This document shows, one piece after another, positions 9,583 to 19,984 of a DNA stretch of 64,000 nt. The notes beneath the pieces were generated by a model that was not told the origin of the DNA, ran no database searches, and saw nothing but the letters and a program-made list of their open reading frames with translations. A program made the translations under genes and the position numbers. The first letter of the stretch is position 1; each line of letters starts with the position of its first letter. Origin of the DNA: Shinisaurus crocodilurus (taxonomy: Eukaryota; Chordata; Lepidosauria; Squamata; Shinisauridae); assembly GCA_021292165.1 (NCBI GenBank), contig CM037876.1:314678803-314742802 (forward strand), in the 5' to 3' direction.

Positions 9583-10527
9583 TGAATGGAACAACGCGTT
9601 CCCGGCCTGTCCTCCTTTGCACAAGCGTCATGGCCGGAGCCAGGCCCCGGGAGAGGTCATTTTGGAGCAGGCCTCTGAATTCCAGTGGCTAGGAAACACG
9701 GTCGGGCAGCGGGAGGGGGTATCCTGCTGCACTCGTGTCGTGCCTGTGGGCTTCCCAGAGGCATTTGGCTGAGCCGCTGGGCAGACAGACTGCTGGACCC
9801 CTGAGACGTTTGGTCTAATCCGGTGGGATCCTTCTTCCGCTCTTGGGCAGCTCAAGTGGGCCACCCCACTCACAGGGTGGCCATTTTGAATATTCCCCAC
9901 CCCCCACCCCGCCTCTCTCCAAGAATGTTCATTTGACTGACACTTCCCTTCCCGATCACAAAAAATGGAATGTTTCTCTGATATGCTAAATTCCAACAGA
10001 GCAATGTTTGCAAATCCGACATAATAGACTTTTATCACACATACACTAGAAAGTCTTTTTATTTCTATCCTGCACAGATTTTTAATAGTCTCCAGACAGT
10101 TTCAGAAGATTAACAGGAGTTGCCATAAAAGCACTCCTTAAATTAAAAAAAGAAGCATTCATTTTACCAGCTTCCTGCAAGTCACCCTGCCCTGCCCCAC
10201 CGGAGTAAGACTAAACAGAGGATGCTTTATGCAGCTCCCCAAACACGTCCCTCCTTCCCCTCCCTACTCTCTCTTTTAGTATTTCCAATCCTATAATATG
10301 GAAGTTTGCTTATCTGCATTTCAGTGGGGTTTAACAAAAGCCGTGACATTGAACAGGCCGGGCTGACAGAAGATTACCCCATAAAAACACCTTGCAGGCA
10401 CATTAATAAAGATTGCACTGAGCAGGTTAACTTAATGCCTTTGGAGGTTACAAAAGAGTCTGTCCAAAATCTTTACTGGAGATCTGTATTTTATAATTAA
10501 AGAATATTTTGTCCATGCAAAGCTGAA

Positions 10528-10574
<47 letters not shown>

Positions 10575-10785
10575 ACTTTCCATTACGTAATACCTCCGAA
10601 TACCTTGGTCACAATGCAGCAAAGAGATTTAGCTAATGATGATCTCACATTTATGCTGATGGGACTGCCATTCCTGCAATGTCTGTTACAGGTTTGCCAA
10701 CAGAGAAGATCCTTAGAAGTGCACGTCAGGGAGAGAGCGGTGCCTTCTCCATCAATATGCTAGGCAGAGTTGGACATATGCTGGT
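9583..10785. other. Unique sequence with an (AT)n microsatellite
   Basis: No gene is recognised. A perfect (AT)n tract runs from 10,533 to about 10,570. The part at 9,960-10,500 is AT-rich, repeat-free and could be conserved non-coding DNA, unproven. Confidence 0.35.
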
Positions 10786-10948
10786 TTATGCCGAGTCAGA
10801 CCATTGGTCCACGGTGTCCCCCAGGGTCTCAGGCAGAGAGAGACTGCCCCATCATTAGCTACCTCATTTCATTTAAGCTGGTGATACCAGGGATTGAACC
10901 TGGGACCTTCTAGGTACAAAGCATGTGCTCTCCCACTGAGAGCTATTT
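10786..10948 (-). mobile_element. tRNA SINE type B
   Basis: Minus strand: the head has the A-box region (AGCTCTCAGTGGGAGAGC) and the B box GGTTCAATCCC. The tail contains GGACCAATGGTCTGACTCGGCATAA, the segment shared with the CR1-like LINE terminus. Confidence 0.85.
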
Positions 10949-10954
10949 CCATTT

Positions 10955-11335
10955 CTGTACCGCCCAATAGCCAAAGCTCTCTGGGCGGTTTACAAAGATT
11001 AAAAACCTTAAAAACACAGGATTATGCAGAACATAAAACAGTTTAGCTACAAACATATAGGCAGAGCAGACACACACACACACACACACACCCAGACCAT
11101 ATCCCATGAGCTGATTAAAGACCTATCATATGCTGCTGAATGCCTCAGAGTAGAGGAAGGTCTTAATCTGCTGCCAAAAAGGTAACAATGTTGGCACCAG
11201 GCAGGCCTCACTCTGGAGATCATTCCATAATTGGGGGGCCACCACTGAGAAGACCCTCACCCTTGCTGCCACCCTCTGAGCCTCCCTCGGAGGAGGCAGC
11301 TGGAGGAGGGACTTAGATGATGAGCGCAGCATACA
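10955..11335 (-). mobile_element. L2-type LINE 3' end (TTCG-hairpin family)
   Basis: Minus-strand ORF2 C-terminus (RVRVFSVVAPQLWNDLQSEACL) is followed by the 3' UTR and a terminal hairpin at about 10,960-10,991 (CCGCCCA/TGGGCGG). A (CA)n run at 11,072-11,090 lies in the UTR. The copy is 5' truncated. Confidence 0.85.
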
Positions 11336-11339
11336 GGCA

Positions 11340-11340
<1 letters not shown>

Positions 11341-11395
<55 letters not shown>

Positions 11396-11930
11396 GATTT
11401 ATTTCTTACCCGCCTCTCCATTTGGATCGAAGCGGGGAACAACAGTAAACATAAATTAGAAAAGCTGATTTAAAAGCATAACATACATTATTAAAACATC
11501 TTAAAAACATCTTAAAAGCATCCTAAAATTCCACCGGATAGGCCTGACGGAAAAGATCAGTCTTTATGGCTTTCTTGAATTCCACAAAGCTACTAAGTTG
11601 ATGAATCTCCTCCAGTAGGCCATTCCACAATCTGGGGGCAGCAGAAGAGAAGGTCCTCTGGGTAATACCTGTCTGTCAGCCTGGTTTTGGCTGACTGAAG
11701 TAGATTCTTCCCAGAGGACCTGAATGTGTGGGGCGGATTGTACGGGAGGTTCATGCCAGGAGAGGTGCTCCATCAGGCATTGCAGTCCTGAGCCATGTAA
11801 GGCGTGATAGGTCAAAACCAGCACCTTGAACCAGGCTCGGAAACATACAGGCAGCCAATGCAAGCGGGCCAGAATTGGTGTTATATGTTCGGACCTTCTT
11901 GTCCCTGTTATCAACCTGGCTGCTGCATTT
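11341..11930 (-). mobile_element. L2-type LINE 3' end (third subfamily) with (TAA)n tail
   Basis: The tail is a (TAA)n/(TTA)n tract at 11,341-11,394. Upstream on the minus strand are TRRSEHITPILARLHWLPVCFRAWFKVLVLTYHALHG and a degraded C-terminus, the L2 signature of N.AAR...HITP.L..LHWLPV...FK.L. The frame is broken after about 60 residues. Confidence 0.85.
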
Positions 11931-11944
11931 TGCTTCCCTTTCTC

Positions 11945-12345
11945 TATTTTATTTATTTATTTATTATTAATATTTATTTATCGCCCATCTGGCCGGCAAC
12001 CGGCCACCCTGGGCGATGTACACAGAATAAAATACATAAATGCAATAAAATACATTAAAACAATATAAAAATTTTAAAATCTTAACCCACCCCATATTCC
12101 CGCCTGAACAACCAGGTTTTTAATGAGCGACGGAAGCTCATCAGAGAGGGGGCATGGCGGAGGTCACTCGGGAGAGAGTTCCACAGTACGGGGGCCGCCA
12201 CAGAAAAGGCCCTCTTCCTCGTCCCCACCAGTCTAGCTGCTCTGGCTGAAGGGACAAGGAGAAGGCCATCCGTGGCAGATCTTGTTGAGCGGCCCACTTG
12301 GTGTTGCTGGAGACGCTCCTTGAGATAAACTCTACCTTTCAACCT
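11945..12345 (-). mobile_element. L2-type LINE 3' end (GGCCGG-hairpin family)
   Basis: 86 open codons of the ORF2 C-terminus (KERLQQHQVGRSTRSATDGLLLVPSARAARL..., then RAFSVAAPVLWNSLPSDLRHAPSL). A terminal hairpin lies at 11,981-12,017 (CGCCCA/TGGGCG outer stem, GGCCGG/CCGGCC inner stem) with an AT-rich tail at 11,945-11,980. It is nearly identical to the end of the long L2 at 57,756-60,345. Confidence 0.9.
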
Positions 12346-12349
12346 GGAA

Positions 12350-13435
12350 AGAACAGACAGGCCCAGACATTCTCTGCATCAGTGGGGTATAAAAAGGGAA
12401 GGCGATAAAGGGCTTATTGCAAACACAGTATAATCATGGAAGTTAGAACTGCAGCCTAAATGTGAAAATAGGAACATTTGACAAATGTTCACTGGAGACT
12501 TGCATTTCAGAATTAAGATTTGCCATCAAGATTCTAATCCACCTGTTGCACATGGCTTGGACCGGACGGCAATCCCAGGCACACAGACTTGGGTTTAGCG
12601 ATCTAATTGAACTTGGTGGGACTCTCCATCAGGTAAGCATAGTCAGTGTCAGGCTGGCATTTAATGAACGAACGAAGTTAATATAATGATCAATAAATTA
12701 TGTTGCAAGCCATCTACTGGAGACTATTAAACAGTGATACTTTTACTTAGGACAGGATCGGCAGGGGAGTGGTGTGTTCTTCGCCCATTTCTTTTTCATG
12801 TGTTCTAAAATAAATTCCTAGAGGGTTTTTTCAAGGATTTCCCAGGAAAGCTCTGGGTGGGGAGGGTTTTTTGGGAGGAATGAGCTGAGAGAGGTTTGCC
12901 CATCAGTAGCACGGAGAGCATGAAGTGGGAGAAAATGCTCCTCCTCGCTCATAATAGTCGAATTCATGTCACCAATGTTTGGCAAAAGCTTCAGGACTGA
13001 CAGTAGGAAGGACACCTTCCCACAATGAAAAATCAAGATGGTGATTTCCTTGTTTCTCTCTCCCTTGCTCTGACATAGGGGTATCCGGAAGTGCTGGACT
13101 TAAGCTGGTTGGGATTTTCCAGTTTCCACCTCGAAGTTCATCCAGACCTGGGTCTGTCTTGGCTTGTGAGCCTTCTCTTTTTCCACAAGAAGATGTGTGC
13201 GTATTTCAGTGTACATTTGTGATTTGTGTGTGTGCATTTTCAGTTATATACATTATTCTCCCGTTGACTAAAGCGTGCAACTTTTTAAAAAATGCATTTT
13301 TTTTCATGTATGCTTTCCAAGTGTACATGTTTTTCATTGCGCAAATTGCACTGCAAGCTCAGAAATGTATGGATGTCCAGTTGCAAATTGCGTTCAAGTC
13401 AGTGTTCAGTTCTGGGAGGTGCAAACTGGATTAAT
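12350..13435. other. Unique sequence, no gene seen
   Basis: No gene is seen. The AT-rich segment at 13,190-13,420, with repeated TGTGCATTTT and GCAAATTGC motifs, resembles the interior of the TAGGGATG-ended elements but has no recognisable ends. Confidence 0.35.
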
Positions 13436-13545
13436 TTGGTTAATTGTTGTGAACCGCCCAGAGAGCTTCGGCTGTTGGGTGGTTTAGAAATGAAATGAAT
13501 GAATGAATGAATGAATGAATCAATAAATCAATAAACAATTCTGGC
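13436..13545 (+). mobile_element. L2 3' tail fragment with TTCG hairpin
   Basis: Only the last about 110 bases of the L2 3' UTR are present: AACCGCCCAGAGAGCTTCGG...GGGTGGTTTAGAAATG, followed by (TGAA)n and (TCAA/TAAA)n. It is a severely 5'-truncated insertion. Confidence 0.85.
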
Positions 13546-13585
13546 AAGAAATAAGCTGACAAAAATTTCTTCCCCACCCCTAGTC

Positions 13586-13635
13586 CAAGAAGAAGAAGAA
13601 GAAGAAGAAGAAGAAGAAGAAGAAGAAGAAGAAGA
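13586..13635. repeat. (GAA)n microsatellite
   Basis: About 16 perfect AAG/GAA units. The opposite-strand poly-Ser frame through it is an artefact of the repeat. Confidence 0.95.
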
Positions 13636-13639
13636 TGAT

Positions 13640-14814
13640 CCTGGAAAAGGAAGGATGAGGTTGGTGCTGAGAGAGCGGTGTACTAGGGCTCCCTCTAGGT
13701 GGTTGTAGTAGCTATAGTAACTTCTGGCTGCTAAAGGCACCTGGACGCTTCTTAGTACATGGAATCTGGTCCATGGGTTCCTGTGCAAACCAAAACACTG
13801 ACTGGCAACAGGTCTCTAAGATCTCAGAAAGTGGCTACTGGAATTGCCCAAGATCACACCTGGGATCCCATGCTAATCATGTGCTCTGAGCTAAGGCTCC
13901 TGCCCAGATTTTTTTTTTGTGTGTGTGTGAGTGTATGTATGTACACGTATGAAGTCCAATGTGGCTTGTGTTTTCCTGGGACATGCACTACAATGTCAAA
14001 GCAAGAAGCCCCCCAGAGATGAGCCCCCAAGCAAACACCCGATGGAACCCAGAGGCTGGAATCACAGAGACTAGACTCCAAAGAGATGGAAGCTGAGTCG
14101 ACAGCATGTTTGGGGAAGGAGGCAGCAGCACACCGCATTCAGACTGAAGATCAGAGATAGCCTAATGTAGGGCAGCGGGAAATCTACTACCGAAGCTTTA
14201 AACTTCAGGAGGTGTGTAGAAATGACACCCTCCGCTAATTAGCCATGCTCACCCTTTGGTCTCGGCCACAGACCGCAGCTCTGCTTGCCCGTCAGCATCT
14301 GCCTTTGGATCAAAGGAAGGCCCCCTTCATTCTTGGCACTCTCGCCCCCTCAAGTGACAGGGCTACCGCTTCAAAAACGTTGACCTCTTTGCAGTTTCAG
14401 CTCTTTCCTTTCTGCTCATCACTCCGAGTTCTTCTTCCTCCAGAAACACGTCCCCCAGCAAGTGAAAACTCAGGGCTGTCACGGGAAGGTCGGCTCAGTT
14501 GCTAGGCCTGGTGCTCAATTAGCCAACCTGCTTTCCCCAAGTTTAGGGGCACCTGGGCAGGAGTTGCTGTGGGCATACATTGATGACAGACAGAAGTGGC
14601 AGAAGATTCATGTCTTTGGAATTAACTACCATAACTATGAGGTGTGATCTATATTTATTTAGGGTTCACATAAATTATTTGTACACTTAACGTTAAATGT
14701 AAAACAGACCTGTGCAGATGGCTAAATTGGAGGGATACTCAAAACATGTGGGGGGGGGGGGATAGAATTGTGTCCGTCAGCTTCCAGGTGTGTGTGTTAC
14801 AACGCATGGAGGTT
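13640..14814. other. Unique sequence, no gene seen
   Basis: No repeat family or motif is recognised apart from a T/GT-rich run at 13,910-13,945 and a G run at 14,750-14,761. Small overlapping open frames are unconvincing. Confidence 0.35.
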
Positions 14815-14910
14815 AAACATAAGAACATAAGAAGAGCTGTGTTGGATCAGACAGAGGGTCATCTAGTCCAGGATTCTGTTCACAGAGGGGCCACTGTGGG
14901 AAACCCCAGG
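14815..14910 (-). mobile_element. CR1-like LINE terminal fragment
   Basis: AACATAAGAAGAGCTGTGTTGGATCAGA...CATCTAGTCCAGGATTCTGTTCACAGAG is the reverse complement of the terminus of the CR1-like family seen complete at 54,026-55,130. It is about 95 bases long. Confidence 0.85.
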
Positions 14911-15078
14911 TTGGGGGGACACAATCCCATTTCCCCCACCATGTATTGGGTATCCTCACATATAACTTAGTTTGCAGAGGGCTGTCGTGATATGCAAAAG
15001 TGACAAACATGTATTTGCATGTTTCGTACAGAGATAGTTCTTAGGGAGACCAACAAATGCTTGCTCAGAGACAACGCC

Positions 15079-15840
15079 AGAGCCAGTGTGGCGTAGTGGT
15101 GAGAGTGTTGGACTGGGACCCGGGAGATCCGGGTTCGAGTCCTCACTCAGCCATGAAACTCACTGGGTGACTTTGGGCCAGTCACTGACTCTCAGCCTCA
15201 CCTACCTCACAGGGTTGTTGTGAGGGTAAAATGGAGAGAAGGAGGAGGATTATGTAAGCTGCACGCAAGCCCACTCACCACTTCAAGGACCGGCCATGTT
15301 GTTCGAATGCCTGACTGTTGTCTCCCAAAGCAGTTACTTTACTCCCAACTCAAGGATGGAAAGCGGAATATCGGTGGTCAATATAAGAGGTTTAAAAATG
15401 TTCATAAGGCTAATCTAAAAAAATGCAATATAAACATCGAAAACTGGGAAGCTCTGGCCCATGAACGATCTAAATGGAGGTTGGCCTTTCACAAAGGTTC
15501 CATGGACTTTGAAGAAGCCCGAGTGCAAGGTGAAAGGGAGAAACGTGCTAAGCGAAAAGCACGTCAAATGAATCCTTTACAGGACCATCTTCTATCTGGT
15601 AACCTGTGTCCTCACTGTGGGAAGCTGTGTGGATCTAGAATTGGCCTCCACAGTCACTTACGGACCCATCGCTAGAGTCTACACAATCTTCTTTAGAATT
15701 TCCTCCTTTTATCCCGGAAGACAATCTTACTCAGTCACAAGTGATCGCCTGATGATGATGATGTAAGCTGCCTTGGGTTCCTTGCAGGGAAAAAGGTGGG
15801 GTATAAATATAATAAATAAACAAATAAATAAATAAATAAA
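15079..15840 (+). mobile_element. tRNA SINE type A, split by a LINE insertion
   Basis: Head to body occupy 15,079-15,262, with A box TGGCGTAGTGG and B box GGTTCGAGTCC. The tail resumes at 15,761 (ATGTAAGCTGCCTTGGGTTC...GGTATAAATATAATAAATAAA). The break is exactly explained by the RTE-like LINE at 15,263-15,760, which duplicated ATGTAAGCTGC. The SINE is therefore older than that LINE copy. Confidence 0.95.
15263..15760 (+). pseudogene. RTE-like LINE 3' end encoding a C2H2 zinc-finger C-terminus
   Basis: Roughly 135 codons are open up to the stop at 15,673-15,675. The start of the annotated frame lies in the SINE, so it is not native. Residues include GHVVRMPDC-LPKQLLYSQL, a basic GQYKRFKNVHKANLKKC segment, ENWEALAHERSKWR, and a terminal finger CPHCGKLCGSRIGLHSHLRTH with spacing C-x2-C-x12-H-x3-H. 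This C-terminal architecture is typical of certain non-LTR ORF2 proteins; the RTE assignment is tentative. The 3' UTR is about 85 bases, ends in (GAT)n and is flanked by an 11-bp duplication, ATGTAAGCTGC. The open frame implies recent insertion. Confidence 0.85.
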
Positions 15841-15849
15841 CCCAGACCT

Positions 15850-16975
15850 GCCAGGCATATAGAAAAGACACTGACATCCATGCTTGGAAGGACCCTAACC
15901 TCACATGGCCAAGTAACGGCTAGGAGGAAAAGACAGGGAAACTAAAAGTGAAAGGCAGTCTATGAAGGCCAGCGGCAACCACCAGCACAGCTACTGCTAG
16001 GACACACAGCCGAGTGATGATGTCGTATTCTCCAGAGTTGGGCCAGAGTTTCCCATAATTCGGCCATAGTTCAAAGCAGATTCCTATCATTAGCTTGGCA
16101 TCTCGTTCATAATACATCACCCCCCCCCCCATCCCACCCAACAGATATACTGACACACCAAAAAGTTTTTTTTTAAATTTTAAAAAAATTGGGCAAGGCA
16201 GCAGAAACGATGACAGTTATTTCTGGCATGTCAAAGATAACGGCTGTTTTGCAAAGGGCATCATTCCGGCTTAGCTGGCAAAAAATGTGGGCCATTTGTG
16301 AAATTAATCCATGAAGCATAATTAGCGTCATATATTTCCCCTTGAAATGGTAATAAATGTTAATAAAATCTCGAGCTTCCTTTTGACAAGTCCCTCGGCC
16401 ACATGGCTCTGCAAAAAGCCTTTTTGGGGATTAAAGGTGAGCAGAAGTTATTTAGAAAGGGAAAATAAAACCCTATTTAGATAGGAAATATCTCTAAATG
16501 TTTCAAATAAATAAATATATCTATATCTCCTACTGCAGAATAATTATCTACTTCTAGGCTAGGCATATGCAAGCCTAGAAGTAGATAATTATTCGGCAGC
16601 AGGCTTATCCACAACTTGCTTTCCAATGTATATCTTTGCTATCTATGGATTGACCCCCCTATCATGGTTTTCAGACTTGCTGTGTTTAGTGCACCTTTTC
16701 TGCACTTGATGTCTCTGCAGTGGGACTGCACGAAACCCCTTGCAGATGCTCATGAAAGCAGAGTGTGCGTGTGTGCTACTGCCTACGCCTTGCGCACATT
16801 GAATGTTGAGTGTGAGCCTGCACGGCCTTCCCCAGTGTGTTGGATGGCAACTCCCATCATTCCCAGCCAGCAGAATGAGCAGCAAACGAAAGAGGGCCAG
16901 GACACATGTCCGGCTGGTCACAGAACCCAGTACATGGACCCTTGAAGACCAGGGGGAGCACCAGTATAACGTAAG
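15850..16975. other. Unique sequence, conserved-looking
   Basis: The stretch at about 16,190-16,480 is repeat-free and rich in homeodomain-type sites (ATTAATCC near 16,303, AATTAGCG near 16,320, GGATTAAAGG near 16,428), a texture typical of developmental enhancers. At 16,540-16,592 CTACTTCTAGGCT...AGCCTAGAAGTAG forms an exact hairpin flanked by ATAATTATC. A MITE-core remnant sits at 16,838-16,870. Confidence 0.4.
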
Positions 16976-16979
16976 AACA

Positions 16980-17100
16980 CCCCAAGCTGGTGCCCTCCAG
17001 ATGTGTTGGACTGCAATCCCCATCATTCCCAATGGCCACGCTGGCTGGGAATGATGGGGATTGTAGTCCAACACATCTGGAGGGCGCCAGCTTGGGGAAG
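16980..17100. mobile_element. hAT-like palindromic MITE, second family, near perfect
   Basis: A foldback with about 52-bp arms from CCCCAAGCTGGTGCCCTCC to its mirror GGAGGGCGCCAGCTTGGGG. Both arms carry the same private variant CAATCCCC/GGGGATTG, where related copies have CAACTCCC. No transposase and no clear target duplication. Confidence 0.88.
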
Positions 17101-17204
17101 ACTGGGCTATGCGTATTTGTTCTACCCAAAGGAACATCTGCAAGGAGAGAGAGAAATGCAGACAAGAAGAACTACCACGTCACAAGAGATGTTTGCGACC
17201 AAGT

Positions 17205-17517
17205 ATAGAATCACAGAATCATAGAAGAGTAGAGTTGGAAGGGGCCTATAAGGCCATCGAGTTCAACCCGCTGCTCAATGCAGGAATCCAGGTCAAAGCA
17301 TCCCTGACAGATGGCCGTCCAGCTTCACCTTGAATTCCTCCAGAGTGGGAGAGCCCACCACCTCCCTAGGTAGTTGATTCCACTGTTGTATTGCTCCAAC
17401 AGTCAGAAAATTTTTCCTGATGTTTAGGTGGAATCTGGCTTCCTGTGAATTGAGCCCATTATTCTGTGTCCTGCAATCTGGGATGGTCAAGAAGAGATCC
17501 TGGCCCTCCTCTGTGTA
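17205..17517 (-). mobile_element. CR1 LINE 3' end
   Basis: Minus strand ends in CGATGGCCTTATAGGCCCCTTCCAACTCTACTC and ATTCTATG-type octamers at 17,205-17,225. It encodes 65 aa of the C-terminus (RTQNNGLNSQEARFHLNIRKNFLTVGAIQQWNQLPREVVG). It is shorter than the copy at 4,963 and lacks the thumb segment. Confidence 0.92.
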
Positions 17518-17585
17518 TAGTCAGCTCTCTTTTAAATTAAATAAACCTGTTTCACTTCCTGCTCTACCTCTCTGCTTTTGTGCTA

Positions 17586-17780
17586 GGAACATAGGAAGCT
17601 GCCTTATACTGAGTCAGACCCTGGGTCCATCTAACCCAGTACTGTCGACACTGACTGGCAGCAGTGGATCTCCAGGGTTTCAGGCAGGATTCTTTCCAAG
17701 ACCTACCTGGAGGCCGGGGATCGAACCTGGGCCCTTCTGCGTGCAGAGCAGCTGCTCTATCACTGAGCTCTGGTCCCTCC
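17586..17780 (-). mobile_element. tRNA SINE type B, full length
   Basis: The tRNA-like head is at the right: reverse complement of GAGCTCAGTGATAGAGCAGC (A box) and GGTTCGATCCC (B box). The body has CCCTGGAGATCC and GCCAGTCAGTGTCGAC. The tail TACTGGGTTAGATGGACCCAGGGTCTGACTCAGTATAAGGCAGC matches the CR1-like LINE terminus. Confidence 0.92.
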
Positions 17781-17920
17781 CTGCAGCACCTGGTGTTCCA
17801 AGGCGGTCACCCATCCAAGCACGGACCAGAATGTTTCAATTAAATAACTAAATAAATAACCAGGCCCGACCCTGCTTAGCTTTCAAGATCAGACGAGATT
17901 GGGCTGTTCAGGGCTGTTCA
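17781..17920 (-). pseudogene. 5S rRNA pseudogene with a 35-bp insertion
   Basis: On the minus strand most of 5S rRNA is recognisable: the GATCTCGTCTGATCT.GAAAGCTAAGCAGGGTCGGGCCTGGTT region including box A and box C, and the 3' end GCTTGGATGGG...CAGGTGCTGCAG. An AT-rich insertion of about 35 bases (17,823-17,857) interrupts it, and the 5' end is incomplete. It has no CR1 tail, unlike the 5S-derived SINEs. It could be a retro-pseudogene or a SINE head. Confidence 0.85.
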
Positions 17921-18009
17921 GATGTTCTCTGAGTGATGAGCCATTTCCTGGTTCTATCATGTCTTTCTTTTCTGTCACACGACTTATTCCTCTGGTCAGC
18001 GTTCCTCTC

Positions 18010-18785
18010 TCTTTTACTCAGCTCCACCCACATGGATAGAAAGAACTTTTTTATAAACTAATTTGGAGATGGTATTTAACTCCAGTAAGATTAAATAGAA
18101 TAGATAATAATTGTTCTGCATTATGTTGGAGAGGATGTCAGGAAAAAGGGACATATGCTCATATGTGGTGGAGTTGTAAAAATGTATTGGTGTTTTGGCG
18201 AGAGGTTTTTACAGAAATATCGAAAATTATTGGTACTAATTTAGAGGTCTGTCTGTCCAAAATTAGCATTGTTATCAATAACTGAGAAGCTTATTTGTGA
18301 TCAAAATACGAAGGAGTTAATTGTAAACTTGTTAACTGCGGCCAGGCTAATGATAGCGAGAAATTGGAAAGTGCAACATGTTTTCCTAATAACAGACTGG
18401 TATAAGGAAGTTTGGGACATAGCCCTAAATGATAAACTAACTAGTAGTATCAAATGCAAAAAAGGATTGCTAAAGAAGAATAATTTTATGGAGATATGGA
18501 ATCAATTACTAGACTATGTATTAATGAGGGGGAAGGGTAACATGCCTTGTCAGGATATGTTATATTTTTGGAATTTAGACTTTATTTGATCAAGAGGATA
18601 GAAGTATATTAATTGGTCCCTTGAAGGGTGGGGGGGAGCACTTTATGATTTATTGTATGTTGATTATGTTATATTTGTGTGATAATTTTGTATTTTGCTA
18701 AATATATTTTCTGTGTTATAATTTGCTTTGAAAAATAAATAAAATATTAAAAAAAAGAAAAAAGAAAAAAAAAGAAAGAACTTCA
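18010..18785 (+). mobile_element. L1-type LINE 3' end
   Basis: Translated with frame changes, the start reads CW-CG...GTYAHMWWSCKNVLVFWREV, the C-terminal W/C-rich motif of L1 ORF2. A 106-codon open part (18,269-18,589) follows with ITEKLICDQNTKELIVNLLTAARLMIARNWK...WYKEVWDIALNDKLTS. An AT-rich 3' UTR and A-rich tail end at about 18,785. The frame is broken in at least two places. Confidence 0.88.
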
Positions 18786-18789
18786 AGTT

Positions 18790-19984
18790 GTCTGGCCTGT
18801 CTGTCGTGGAATCCCGCCATGCCGCACTGCATCCTGGTGCAGGCAGCAATGTATGAAAGAGGGCCTCAGCGCACAGCTTCAGAGTATAGGGTGTGTTACA
18901 GAGGTGACATAAGCAAAAGACAGTCCCCTGACCCAAGGAGTGAGGTGGTGGGCAGGCCACAGAGAAAGAAGATGCAGAAGGAAATTGGGATTGGTGCTGG
19001 TGGTCTCACAACCCCTAGCAAACTCTCTTGCGCAGAAAAACTGAACCACAGCGGATGAAATTCTAAGACACACGGCTCTCTTTCTCCAGCTTACGTCCTG
19101 TCCTCCTCTATGAACTCTTGAAAAAGTAGGAGCTATTTTGGCACTAACTAGTTTAAAGAACTTGTATCAGCTTTTTCCATTCTAGGCTCTGGCAGTTATT
19201 GTTCCCAAAGTGGCCATTCAGTTAAAGAAAAAGCAATTTCCAGTTCTCTGCTGATCAGAGAGAGAGAGGGTGGAGGGAGAGGCAGGGAGGGAGATCACAT
19301 CCCCCCTCCCCTGCACTACTTATTTACTCTGTGAGATCAGAAGGACTTCTTGTTCTGTTTTCACAATGCGACTTAAACCATTTTTAATTTGTAACGTAAA
19401 TATGAAACCTACGGAGGGCAGGATTATCATTAGTATTCTACAGCCCTCTCTTGCACTTCTTCTGTTCTGCTGTTAACAGTGACCACCAAGCCTCATGTAG
19501 AACATATTTATTTATTTGATTGGTACCCTGCCTTTCTACCAAAAAGAAAAAGAAAAAGAACCACTCCATGGCACTCGAGGGCTTGAACATGAGAGGGGTT
19601 CAAGCCAGATCTTCTCAGTTTCAAGGGCCAGGTACGTGTGGCCCCTCCTCCAACCTGTGAGCAAAAGGTTTCAGCGGGACTCTGCTTGTTGGCAAGTGTG
19701 TACGCTCACGGGCTCCACATGTGCGATCAGGACTGCTCAGGAAGGGCCGCCACTCACATTGACGAGCCGGTGCATATACAGTCTTCTGTGTGCAGAGTCC
19801 TGTCTGTGCCTTCTGCTGAGTGCATGGAGGTTGGGGGGGGGGGCACAGTCCCACTCTCCTTCTCATGCCTTCGGAACCGTTTGCTTGAAAGAGAGAAGAA
19901 TAGCGCTTCAAAGGCAGCAGAAGACTCACGTGCAAAATTGCCCCTTTCTTTGTCAAAGGAAGGCGATTCTCAATTCTCCATTAG
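18790..19984. other. Unique sequence, no gene seen
   Basis: No repeat family is recognised. Overlapping frames of 178 aa (19,516-20,052) and 212 aa (19,638-20,276) are not supported by motifs, and the second merges into the L2 RT fragment. A poly-G run lies at 19,834-19,844. Confidence 0.35.

Noticed and set aside
11257..11442. Poly-Ile membrane-like protein
   Set aside because: Translation of an (AAT)n microsatellite; the same applies at 35,684-36,263 and 57,516-57,755.
16643..17143. 166-aa and 109-aa open frames on opposite strands
   Set aside because: They run through two palindromic MITEs in different frames and have no motif.
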